A stretch of DNA of 64,000 nt from contig NC_014507.1 in the NCBI RefSeq assembly GCF_000147875.1, positions 2,294,001 through 2,358,000 of the forward strand. The letters run 5' to 3'. Below, in pieces: positions 34,372 to 41,592 of the stretch. The stretch comes from Methanolacinia petrolearia DSM 11571 (GTDB taxonomy: Archaea > Halobacteriota > Methanomicrobia > Methanomicrobiales > Methanomicrobiaceae). Within the stretch, counting starts at the first letter, position 1. The number at the start of each line of letters is the position of its first letter. A program made the position numbers and the translations under genes. Below the pieces are notes generated by a model. That model made no database searches and was not told the DNA's origin. It saw only the letters and a program-made list of their open reading frames with translations.

Positions 34372-34518
34372 TTATTCACTCCTCCCCAACGGACACCAGA
34401 CCGGGATCGATCCATCTTCAGGGATCTTTTTTCCCTTCGGTATATCTAACATGCCGCGTGATCGTCTTTCAGGTTTTAGATCACATCTGCCATTATTGCA
34501 GTTTTCACAATCGCACAT
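34372..34518 (-). CDS. Small cysteine-rich protein upstream of the integrase, 48 aa
   Basis: ATG at 34518; its TAA directly abuts the integrase ATG. The N-terminus is MCDCENCNNGRCD with four cysteines, and a WCP motif lies near the end. The position suggests an excisionase or regulator translated with the integrase. The 12-bp palindrome 34533-34544 lies 15 bases upstream of its start. Confidence 0.6.
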   Translation of the reverse strand: MCDCENCNNGRCDLKPERRSRGMLDIPKGKKIPEDGSIPVWCPLGRSE

Positions 34519-34532
34519 AATAATCTTATTCA

Positions 34533-34544
34533 ATAGCATGCTAT
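34533..34544. promoter_or_regulatory. 12-bp palindrome, right provirus end (candidate operator)
   Basis: Identical to 16249-16260 (ATAGCATGCTAT). On the minus strand it follows a TATA-like ATTAAATA and precedes the small cysteine-rich gene. In the excised circle both copies would lie about 280 bases apart around attP. Confidence 0.55.
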
Positions 34545-34580
34545 TTAATAGTTATTAGAGATTTGAACCTATCAAGTGTA

Positions 34581-34599
34581 AAATCTCGGCTGAGGCTTA
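34581..34599. other. attR core, 19 bp
   Basis: Perfect copy of 16132-16150, consisting only of the tRNA-Thr 3' fragment. It marks the right boundary of the provirus. Confidence 0.92.
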
Positions 34600-34664
34600 A
34601 TATCACTCATGGTTCAAAGCCTTGAGACTTTTTTAGGAAATTCGCTTGATTAGAGGTAATTTTT

Positions 34665-35644
34665 CGGCTCTGTAGAAAACCTATCTCTTTTTTTAGAGAG
34701 TCATATTGTGGATTAGCATTCTGATTTTGATCTCTTTTATCTGGTTGAAATATTTCCTCGATCTGACATTCTCATTGTATTTCCTTTTAATTACTGAGAA
34801 TACAGTCTCCACCATATTTCTCTGCCCGTATTTTTCCTGATTGAAATTCTCAATCATTTCCTTCCTGTACTTTCCAGAGTAGATATTTCCATTCCATTTC
34901 CTGACAGGAATTATAGATTCAGCCCCAATATTCTCTCTGATATATTGATGAATTTTTTCAGAATCATATCCTTTATCCATCGTGAAGCAATCTGATTTTT
35001 TTATTCTTATGACTTGATTTATCAGTGATTTTGCATGTTGAGAGTCATGTACCGGTACCTTTGAAAACTTCCACCCCAAGATAATTAATTTATCAGAATC
35101 AACAGCAATAGAAGCCTTAATAAAACTTTTACGAGTTTTATTGATTCTTTTTGAATAGTAATGACTTGCATATGAACTGGTAAATCCAGTAGAATCTATT
35201 GATGTAATCCTGATAATTTCTCCTTTCTGGTGTAATCTTCTAATTACATTTTTCAAGATAATTCTGAATGTGAGTGAGGGAATTCTTGATAGAAATTTTT
35301 GAAGAGTTGTATAATGGGGTATTTCTTCTAATTGGATAATATCTGTAATCGTGGTTAAATTTGGAAGTAATTCTGTAAAATCCCGATAATCTTTACCTAT
35401 CTTTTCTTTTAATATGATTAATGTTAGAAGCTGGTGCTGAGTATATTTTTTCTTCGAAAATTTTGAAGAGCGTAAAGGTACATGAGAATTCCTGATTACC
35501 TCAAGAGACGTTTTCACAAAGTTGATGTACCAGTTTTCAGACATTATTTAAGGAACTCCTCTTCTATTTGTGGTTAAATAAAATTGGAGTTCCTGTACGA
35601 TCGATCTTTCGGTTACTATTTTCTTAGAGGATTTCTACAAGGCC
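34665..35644. mobile_element. Insertion sequence with a DDE transposase, about 980 bp
   Basis: Imperfect terminal inverted repeats (GGCTCTGTAGAAAACCT at 34666-34682 and the complement of 35628-35644; 14 of 17 match) bracket the transposase gene. The flanks show an identical 7-bp AATTTTT (34658-34664 and 35645-35651), a likely target duplication, although the sequence is simple. The family is IS5/IS4-like; the subgroup is not certain. It lies 65 bases beyond attR, outside the provirus. Confidence 0.75.
34693..35544 (-). CDS. Transposase, DDE type (IS5/IS4 superfamily)
   Basis: 283 residues. The DDE triad is visible as SIDSTGF, MDKGYDSEK and MVETVFSVIKRKY, with the YREK-like spacing in the last block. 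It is intact, so the element may be active. It lies inside the inverted repeats described for the element, with 28 bases to the left end and about 100 to the right. Confidence 0.9.
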   Translation of the reverse strand: MSENWYINFVKTSLEVIRNSHVPLRSSKFSKKKYTQHQLLTLIILKEKIGKDYRDFTELLPNLTTITDIIQLEEIPHYTTLQKFLSRIPSLTFRIILKNVIRRLHQKGEIIRITSIDSTGFTSSYASHYYSKRINKTRKSFIKASIAVDSDKLIILGWKFSKVPVHDSQHAKSLINQVIRIKKSDCFTMDKGYDSEKIHQYIRENIGAESIIPVRKWNGNIYSGKYRKEMIENFNQEKYGQRNMVETVFSVIKRKYNENVRSRKYFNQIKEIKIRMLIHNMTL

Positions 35645-35814
35645 AATTTTTGATTATCTCCAAGAAAACAGGTTCTCTATGAAGGAAACGCAGATCATTA
35701 TAGAGAATTAATTGGATCCAATTTTGAAACTGTAGAAGGCTACTTAATAAGTAGAGAGTCCTTTTTGCATTAAATATGAAAATTGATGAAGTATTATCTA
35801 TTCCAACTTCCATA

Positions 35815-36531
35815 TCATCCCTTATTTAACGGGGATAATATTCTTTTTTGCTCTGCCTCGTCGAATTTTGAGCTTTTGTTAGGATAAATATAACCAAATA
35901 ATTCTGTTTTTGCATGTATTGGCTCATGCATATTAGGCTTAGCATCATTAATACTCCCATCGACAATATGTGATTTAAGATATTCTTCACCCCAACCCAT
36001 TCTATGTATTACACCAATGTCCACTAAATAAGGTATTAATTCAGGACTGGCTACATTAAGAAGAAATAAAGCGCTTAGTGCATGAAGAGTAGAATTCAAA
36101 GTTGCTTGTTTTCTATTTTCAAATCGGTTATGTTTTACTTTATTATAATCTGTCCACCAAAACGGCGAACCATTATGAGTCCATTTGTCAAAAGGAGATA
36201 ATTTGACGTAATTTTTTAGTTCATATACATTTTTGTTAGATAGTCCATATTGAACATTAAAAATATCATGAAATTCTTGAATTTTTAAATTCTTTACATT
36301 AGAACGATGTGTTTGAATTCCTTGAAATGTATCTAATGATTTAGAGGAAACCGAATTTCTAAAAAAGGAATCAACAACACTTCCAATATTTACTATTAAG
36401 TCACTTAATTGATAAGACCATACATCATTGTTGTTAGAACTTAAAGGAACATATCTTAAATATTCGAGAAATGTTCTTTCAAAAAATAAATATTGTTCCC
36501 ATGATGTTGATTGGTTTGTGTAAATGCCCAT
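35815..36531 (-). CDS. Hypothetical protein, 238 aa
   Basis: AT-rich gene without clear family. A WTDYNKVKHNRFEN motif lies in the middle, followed by a helical hydrophobic stretch (STLHALSALFLLNVA). Similar motifs occur in uncharacterised bacterial proteins of accessory regions. No membrane or signal segment. It flanks the insertion sequence and toxin-antitoxin genes. Confidence 0.5.
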   Translation of the reverse strand: MGIYTNQSTSWEQYLFFERTFLEYLRYVPLSSNNNDVWSYQLSDLIVNIGSVVDSFFRNSVSSKSLDTFQGIQTHRSNVKNLKIQEFHDIFNVQYGLSNKNVYELKNYVKLSPFDKWTHNGSPFWWTDYNKVKHNRFENRKQATLNSTLHALSALFLLNVASPELIPYLVDIGVIHRMGWGEEYLKSHIVDGSINDAKPNMHEPIHAKTELFGYIYPNKSSKFDEAEQKRILSPLNKG

Positions 36532-36549
36532 AAAATAAAATAGAGGTCC

Positions 36550-36873
36550 TTAAGTTATTGCTTTTTGCACTAAATCCACTAAATCTTCTTTACTCAGCTT
36601 ATGTAAATTATCAAGCAGATCTTTCTTTTCTGCGAGTGCAATCCTGAGAGAATCCCAGAGACGAGAAGCACCGCGACCAAGAAAATAAGTCAGACAAGTT
36701 CCGTCTGGCATTCTCTTGACAGGTTTGCATTCTTTTGAATAACCAAAGCCGGAATAACAAATTAACAAACACCTTAATAGAGAATGTAAAAAAATAGAAT
36801 CAAATAAGATGAATCTTTCAACATTCCTGCAATTGCTTCCCAAACTAAAACCTGAGAATATTAAAAGTTCCAA
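36550..36873 (-). CDS. Doubtful ORF, possibly the 3' remnant of a gene, 107 aa
   Basis: The last 37 residues (RLWDSLRIALAEKKDLLDNLHKLSKEDLVDLVQKAIT) look like a real helical protein end, but the N-terminal half is cysteine- and phenylalanine-rich and overlaps the oppositely oriented DUF4258 gene by 65 bases. A truncated gene is the best reading. Confidence 0.3.
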   Translation of the reverse strand: MELLIFSGFSLGSNCRNVERFILFDSIFLHSLLRCLLICYSGFGYSKECKPVKRMPDGTCLTYFLGRGASRLWDSLRIALAEKKDLLDNLHKLSKEDLVDLVQKAIT

Positions 36874-37123
36874 GCATTTCGCGATCAGACATGAAGAAAG
36901 AAAAGATAAAACAATACCCGATATTGAAGGTATTCATCAGATGCTAATCTCCGGTGAACCTGTTTCAGTTTCTAAGCAGGATAATGAAAAATTTGAAATT
37001 ATGTTTAATCTAAATGAGAATCATGATCTAGTTATGGTAGTTGCAGTTAAAAGCACCAATCCCGAGATAATAATAAATTTAATCACGTGCTACAAGAAAG
37101 AAATAAACAGGAGGATGAAATAA
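36809..37123 (+). CDS. DUF4258-like toxin candidate, 104 aa
   Basis: SKHFAIRHEERK..IPDIEGIHQML matches the helix start of DUF4258 proteins, which share the BrnT/RelE-like fold; the C-terminus has the usual strand with ITCY. It is directly followed by a DUF2283 gene (no gap). This pair is known as a predicted toxin-antitoxin module in archaea and cyanobacteria. The antitoxin follows the toxin here. Confidence 0.6.
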   Translation: MNLSTFLQLLPKLKPENIKSSKHFAIRHEERKDKTIPDIEGIHQMLISGEPVSVSKQDNEKFEIMFNLNENHDLVMVVAVKSTNPEIIINLITCYKKEINRRMK

Positions 37124-37507
37124 ATGGCTGTCAACCGGATTAGTACAGATGCAAATGCAATAGACTATGACTCTGAAAACGACAGCCTGTTCTTTTTCAT
37201 CAAGGGAGCTGAATATAGTCATTCCCTGAATATGAACAATATAATACTCGACTTTAACACAGATCAGTCTCTTAAAGGAGTCGAAATCCTGAACGCTTCG
37301 AAAAAATTCGGGGTTCCAAAGCATGCACTAAGAAATCCTAATCAGATGGTATTAGATCTTGACGTATCAGAAGAAAAAATCGATCTCAAGATCTCGCTCG
37401 TCCTTAGGATCAGGAATAAACCCACCCCCAAAGCAATAAACATAGAAGATATCAACGAATTCAATATACCGGCCGGAACGATGACGATGTCCTGCGGGGT
37501 TTGCTGA
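37124..37507 (+). CDS. DUF2283 (COG5428) protein, likely antitoxin
   Basis: 127 residues with the DUF2283 core (AIDYDSENDSLFFFIKG...ILDFNTDQSLKGVEILNASKKFG). The family is small, beta-rich and typically paired with DUF4258 genes. The tail (TMTMSCGVC) is longer than usual. It starts directly after the upstream stop. Confidence 0.75.
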   Translation: MAVNRISTDANAIDYDSENDSLFFFIKGAEYSHSLNMNNIILDFNTDQSLKGVEILNASKKFGVPKHALRNPNQMVLDLDVSEEKIDLKISLVLRIRNKPTPKAINIEDINEFNIPAGTMTMSCGVC

Positions 37508-37588
37508 AAAGCGATAAAGAAAAAAAACAATTTTGTCGATTTTTATTAATATAGCAAAAAAAAGTTACTCAATTCTATCTTGAACAAA

Positions 37589-37654
37589 GTTCCCAATCCC
37601 GAAACATTCCGTTCCCGGAACGGAAACTATTTGTTCCCAAAACAGAAACAAAAG
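37589..37654. promoter_or_regulatory. Three 22-bp direct repeats, candidate operator of the MNT/HEPN operon
   Basis: Three copies of GTTCCC(N6)GAAAC begin at 37589, 37611 and 37633, exactly 22 bases apart, ending 11 bases before the MNT start codon. The middle copy forms an almost perfect 19-bp palindrome with its left flank (TTCCGTTCC-C-GGAACGGAA, 37607-37625). A TATA-like TTATTAATATAG lies at 37543-37554, so the repeats fall in the leader. Confidence 0.65.
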
Positions 37655-37665
37655 TGTGGTGATGA

Positions 37666-38226
37666 ATGTTGACAGGGACGATTCTGCCCGATCTTTTTAA
37701 GACTGAAGAGAGGGTTCGCATCCTCGACTATGTCTCAAAACGTGAAAGCGTGACTGCAACAAACGTTATCAAAGAGACCGGTGCTTCGAAGGCTTCTGTA
37801 TCGAGGTATCTTCATCTCCTCGTCCGGGCAGGACTTCTTGAAAATAAAAACAGGGATTATTACTGGAAAGAAACGGCAATATGTGCAGCGGTAAAGCGCC
37901 TGATGAATATCGAACTTCTTTCCGGCACGATTGACCTCCCGGAATGGGCAAAAGCAATAGGAGTCTACGGGAGTTTTGCGCAGGGTACAAACACTGTCGA
38001 AAGCGACGTTGATCTCTGGATATACATCCCGGAATACAGGCGGGACTCGGAAATAAAAACCGCCGAACTGGAAAAGGAGATCCGTGACAGAACAGGACAT
38101 GAGATTCATATACTGATCCTGACCGAAGAGAAACTCTCGCACCTGAAAGAAAACGACCCTCCGTTCTATACCCGTCTTACTGAAACATCCGTAATAATTA
38201 AAGGAGAATCATATGTCGGAAATTGA
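37666..38226 (+). CDS. MNT-type nucleotidyltransferase with HTH, part of an MNT/HEPN pair
   Basis: 186 residues. An N-terminal winged helix (about 10-65, ATNVIKETGASKASVSRYLHLLVRAGLL) is joined to a minimal nucleotidyltransferase domain with GSFAQGTNTVESDVDLWI (residues about 104-121). In known MNT/HEPN systems the MNT protein AMPylates and disarms the HEPN toxin. The HTH probably binds the 22-bp repeats just upstream. Overlaps the HEPN gene by 14 bases. Confidence 0.85.
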   Translation: MLTGTILPDLFKTEERVRILDYVSKRESVTATNVIKETGASKASVSRYLHLLVRAGLLENKNRDYYWKETAICAAVKRLMNIELLSGTIDLPEWAKAIGVYGSFAQGTNTVESDVDLWIYIPEYRRDSEIKTAELEKEIRDRTGHEIHILILTEEKLSHLKENDPPFYTRLTETSVIIKGESYVGN

Positions 38227-38662
38227 AGACTGCTTCAGGAAAAAACTTCTGGGGAAGGTTCCCCCATCAAATAAAAAAGCGGAAAAATCTCTTGCCCTCG
38301 CAGAATCATACCTGGAAGAATCCAGAAAGACGGCCGCCGCCGGAGCCAGAAAAATAAGCATCAACGGTGCATATATGGTCTGGTTTCATGCCGCAAGATC
38401 AGTCCTCTTTCGCGACGGGGTCAGGGAAAAAAGTCACTATTGTATTGAAATCTATCTTGAAAAGTACGTGAAAAGCGGGGATCTCGAAGGAAAATGGACT
38501 ACACTCTTCTCGCGAATCAGAAACCAACGGCATGAAAACCAGTACTGATTCGGTCCTGAACCAACGGATCAGGAGGTCGCTTCAGCAATTGAATCTGCCG
38601 CTCTCTTTCTGGAACGTATCCGTGCCCTATTAGTGGATACAAATGCTGAAGATCACGGTTAA
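38213..38662 (+). pseudogene. HEPN-domain protein interrupted by an in-frame TGA
   Basis: The reading frame from ATG 38213 gives 111 residues and stops at TGA (38546-38548) right after RNQRHENQY, the HEPN motif. In the same frame it continues for 37 more codons (FGPEPTDQEVASAIESAALF...) to TAA at 38660, and this tail has the form of a normal HEPN C-terminus. So the gene seems damaged by a nonsense change; the partner is intact. Methanomicrobiales are not known to use UGA for selenocysteine, so readthrough is unlikely. Confidence 0.7.
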
Positions 38663-38695
38663 AGCAATTAGCACTGCTTAACAAGGATTTGGATA

Positions 38696-38977
38696 TCACC
38701 TAACCTTCCTCCCCAGCCTCCTCCCGATCTCCCTTCTTATCCTCTCTCCCCCCGGGGTGTCCCCGACGAAGTAGAAGACCAGGCCGGGGAGGATGATCAC
38801 AAGCCCGGGGAGGATAATCAGCAGATTCAGAGTTGCGAGCATGAAGATGCAGGAGACAAAACCGAGAGTAGGGATCAGCATTCCCAGCGGCATCCTGAAA
38901 TAGGTCTTTTCCGGGGGGACGAGGTGCTCCTTCGTCCATACCAGATAGATGCACGGAACGCTCTTAAGAATGTCCCA
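38696..38977 (-). pseudogene. C-terminal remnant of an APC-family permease
   Basis: An open frame without a proper start gives LVWTKEHLVPPEKTYFRMPLG followed by two hydrophobic segments and GRRLGRKVR, the pattern of the last helices of amino acid permeases. A 21-bp tandem repeat has doubled IILPGLV in the last helix. An in-frame stop lies just upstream (38978-38980). It is a decayed fragment next to an intact permease of the same superfamily. Confidence 0.55.
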
Positions 38978-39085
38978 TCACAGGAGAGATTCGATAGTTT
39001 CAACCGCGATAATCAGGATTTTCTGTCGGGATCGACCCAGGATAAACCTGCCCCGGGTTAGAACTCTTCCCGGAAAAAAAAGATT

Positions 39086-40516
39086 TTAGTCTTCGTCCAG
39101 GAAGATATCCTTTTCAGGCTTCCATTCAGGTTTCCTGAAATGATATATGACGAAGGGGATCAGCGTAAAGAGAATAATACCGCCGAAAAGGAACGCCTCG
39201 TAAAACATCAGGCTTCCGGTCGCGATCTGCGACGGCGGGAAGAAACCGACGATCAGGATCAACAGAGAACCGACCAGACCGATCCCAGCTACAATCCAGA
39301 GGCCGACAATTCCGCCCGGAACCTTATACGGGCGCTCCACGTCGGGACGGGAGTACCGGAGGCGGATCGCCGCCGCGAACATAAGGATATAGATAATCGT
39401 ATAGAGCTGCGACGTAAGGGCCGTTATGATCCAGTACGACGCATTCACGTTCGGCATAAGCACGAAGAGAAACGCAAGGAGAGATCCAACAATCGCCTGG
39501 AGAATAAGTATCGAAACAGGGGCGTAATTCCCGTTCACCTTCTGCAGGACGGGAGGGAGATCCCCGTTCCGGGCGGTCACCATGAACGCCTTCGCAGGAC
39601 CGATGACCCACGTATTGATCAGTGCAAACGCACCTATCGCGGTGAGAGTCGCGATGAGCGGAACAATCCACGACATATTAAACGGCTTAAAGAAGGCTTC
39701 GAACGCCTGCATGAGGCCGGCGACAAGGCTGATCTCGCTTTGCGGGACCACGACAGCGACTGCAATCGTGGCGATAATGTAGATCAGAAGGATCAGGATC
39801 ACTGCAATAAAGATAGACTTCGGATAATTCCTGTTGGGGTCCTTCACCTCCCTGGCGTGGATCGAGGAGAGCTCCAACCCCACATATGAGAGGGAAACCC
39901 CCACCAGAAAGACCACGTTGTTTATGCTGGAGAAATCAGGAATTGCGGACTTTCCGGTAAGGGCAATCTCCAAAGGATTCCCTGACGCCACCCACCACAG
40001 GCCCATGATTATCAGTATGGCGCCGGGGATCAGGGTTCCGAGGATCACACCGATCGTACTGACCCATCCCGAGACCTTCATGCCGAAGAAGTTGACTATG
40101 GTAAACGCCCAGAATACAACCAGGATAACGGACATCGTATAAAAACCGTTGCTGGCAAGGTCGGGATTGAAGATATACGCGATTGTCGCGGCGGTAAATG
40201 CAAGGATCGTCGGGAACCACACGACATTGGCAATCCAGTAGAACCAGCTTGTCACAAATCCCCAGCGATCCCCGAAGGCTTCCTTCACCCATATGTACAA
40301 ACCGCCGGCCTGCGGCCACCCTGTCGCAAGTTCTGCCGACACAAACGCCACAGGAAGAAAGACGATAACTGCTCCGAGAATCCAGTAGAAGATAGAGCCC
40401 AAACCCTCCTCGGCAACAGAAGGAATATTTCTAAGAGACAATACTGCGGCAACTCCGATCATGGACAGGGTAAACAGACCCAGCACCTGCCGCTCTGATT
40501 TTTTCGATTCGGTCAT
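39086..40516 (-). CDS. APC-family amino acid/polyamine permease
   Basis: 476 residues, about twelve predicted helices. The N-terminus (GLFTLSMIGVAAVLSLRNIPSVAEEGLGSIFYW) fits the glutamate:GABA antiporter/yhfM-like branch of the APC superfamily. Other conserved features are the YVGLELSSIHAREVKDPNRNYPK stretch and the RPYKVPGG end motif. Likely imports or exchanges an amino acid or amine; the substrate is undetermined. Own transcription unit. Confidence 0.9.
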   Translation of the reverse strand: MTESKKSERQVLGLFTLSMIGVAAVLSLRNIPSVAEEGLGSIFYWILGAVIVFLPVAFVSAELATGWPQAGGLYIWVKEAFGDRWGFVTSWFYWIANVVWFPTILAFTAATIAYIFNPDLASNGFYTMSVILVVFWAFTIVNFFGMKVSGWVSTIGVILGTLIPGAILIIMGLWWVASGNPLEIALTGKSAIPDFSSINNVVFLVGVSLSYVGLELSSIHAREVKDPNRNYPKSIFIAVILILLIYIIATIAVAVVVPQSEISLVAGLMQAFEAFFKPFNMSWIVPLIATLTAIGAFALINTWVIGPAKAFMVTARNGDLPPVLQKVNGNYAPVSILILQAIVGSLLAFLFVLMPNVNASYWIITALTSQLYTIIYILMFAAAIRLRYSRPDVERPYKVPGGIVGLWIVAGIGLVGSLLILIVGFFPPSQIATGSLMFYEAFLFGGIILFTLIPFVIYHFRKPEWKPEKDIFLDED

Positions 40517-40745
40517 ACCATCACCTCAAATATGATTACCTCTGATACACACGGGAGAACCGAACACCGGAATTATTAATGTTCTTCGCCCGATGGCGTT
40601 TTAATAAAGCATTCTATTTATTCTTTTTGCGGCAGGAAGGAGGAATTCTTTTAAATTTAGCTGACAGGACAGAATTTGCAAAATAAAAATTAAAGAAACG
40701 GGAATCTTTTGAACTTCATCAAACCTATATTCAGAATTCGTTCAA

Positions 40746-41438
40746 TCAAAGACCCTCAAAATACGCAAGAATCAAAATCATCACCACGTTTGCGGAACGA
40801 ATATTCGATCCTTTAAGAATCTCCGCAAGAGGCTGGATAAAAGTCCTGTCCCCTTCCAGCCCGTCATAGCAGTTTTCCGTCAGGCTCTTCAGGTTCTCCT
40901 CCATCATCTCGGGATGAAACTGGAGTCCCAGAACTCTGCCCCTGTAGATGAATCCCTGATTCTCGCAGGCTGAGCTCCTGAAAAGATTTATAGCCTCATC
41001 CGGGATTCCGAAAGTATCCCCGTGCCACTGGAAGACTGTAAAGCTGTAAGGGATTCCCCTGCATAGCGGGATCTTTTCCGCATCGGCGGTCTTTTCTACA
41101 GAAAACCATCCCACCTCGGGATATTTGTTCTTCCGGACCGGGGCACCGAGAACGTCGGCAATAAGTTGTCCGCCGAGACAGATCCCGAGCACCTTATTCC
41201 CTGCATCGATTGCGGATTTGATGAACGCTTTCTCACCCGAAAGCCACGGGAACTTATCCTCCTCGTATATGTTCATCGAACCCCCCATTATGACGAGAAG
41301 ATCGAAATCACCAGTATCAGGCAACGGTTCTCCGGCATAAAGCAGGGTCTCGGAGAACGGATGGCCTTTCTCCTCCGCCCAGATACGGATATAGCCGGTA
41401 TCCTCGAAAGGTTCGTGAAGAAGGGAATGTATTCTCAT
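40746..41438 (-). CDS. Class I glutamine amidotransferase-like protein
   Basis: 230 residues with a GATase fold: VIMGGSMN, the nucleophile elbow GICLGGQL, and the histidine-glutamate pair in QFHPEM. It is of the stand-alone GMP-synthase-like type that often lacks a partner domain. May release ammonia for an unknown acceptor or act on gamma-glutamyl compounds. It stands alone, divergent from the helicase. Confidence 0.88.
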   Translation of the reverse strand: MRIHSLLHEPFEDTGYIRIWAEEKGHPFSETLLYAGEPLPDTGDFDLLVIMGGSMNIYEEDKFPWLSGEKAFIKSAIDAGNKVLGICLGGQLIADVLGAPVRKNKYPEVGWFSVEKTADAEKIPLCRGIPYSFTVFQWHGDTFGIPDEAINLFRSSACENQGFIYRGRVLGLQFHPEMMEENLKSLTENCYDGLEGDRTFIQPLAEILKGSNIRSANVVMILILAYFEGL

Positions 41439-41592
41439 CTGCGGAGATATTGCACGGGCAGAGCGGATAAAGCCTCCCGCAATAATCTATTTATTCAATA
41501 TAGCAACAGCAGACATGTAAAGATCACCTGAAGGGAAATGATAACTTCTCCTGTCGCATAATCTACGATCACAGAATAACAAGGGGATTTGC

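Larger units (their letters stand above)
16132..34599. mobile_element. Integrated archaeal provirus, double-jelly-roll (PRD1/STIV-like) lineage
   Basis: Bounded by a perfect 19-bp direct repeat of the tRNA-Thr 3' end (16132-16150 and 34581-34599), giving an excised circle of about 18.4 kb. It has an integrase at the right end, a left arm on the minus strand (regulators, methyltransferases) and a right arm mainly on the plus strand (packaging ATPase, candidate capsid protein, membrane proteins, adhesin-like proteins). Size and gene set match turrivirus-like elements (STIV is about 17.7 kb; TKV4 and MVV are euryarchaeal relatives). No terminase, portal or tail genes are seen. All expected modules are open, so it may still be functional. 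Confidence 0.85.

Noticed and set aside
35616-35813. 65-residue minus-strand frame beside the insertion sequence
   Set aside because: Overlaps the inverted repeat of the element, and its composition is random.
38546-38548. TGA in the HEPN gene read as selenocysteine or tryptophan
   Set aside because: UGA recoding to selenocysteine in archaea is known from Methanococcales and Methanopyrus, not from this group; no insertion element was seen and other genes here stop at TGA.
39140-39889. 249-residue plus-strand frame
   Set aside because: Antisense to the APC permease, strongly charged, typical of a high-GC shadow.
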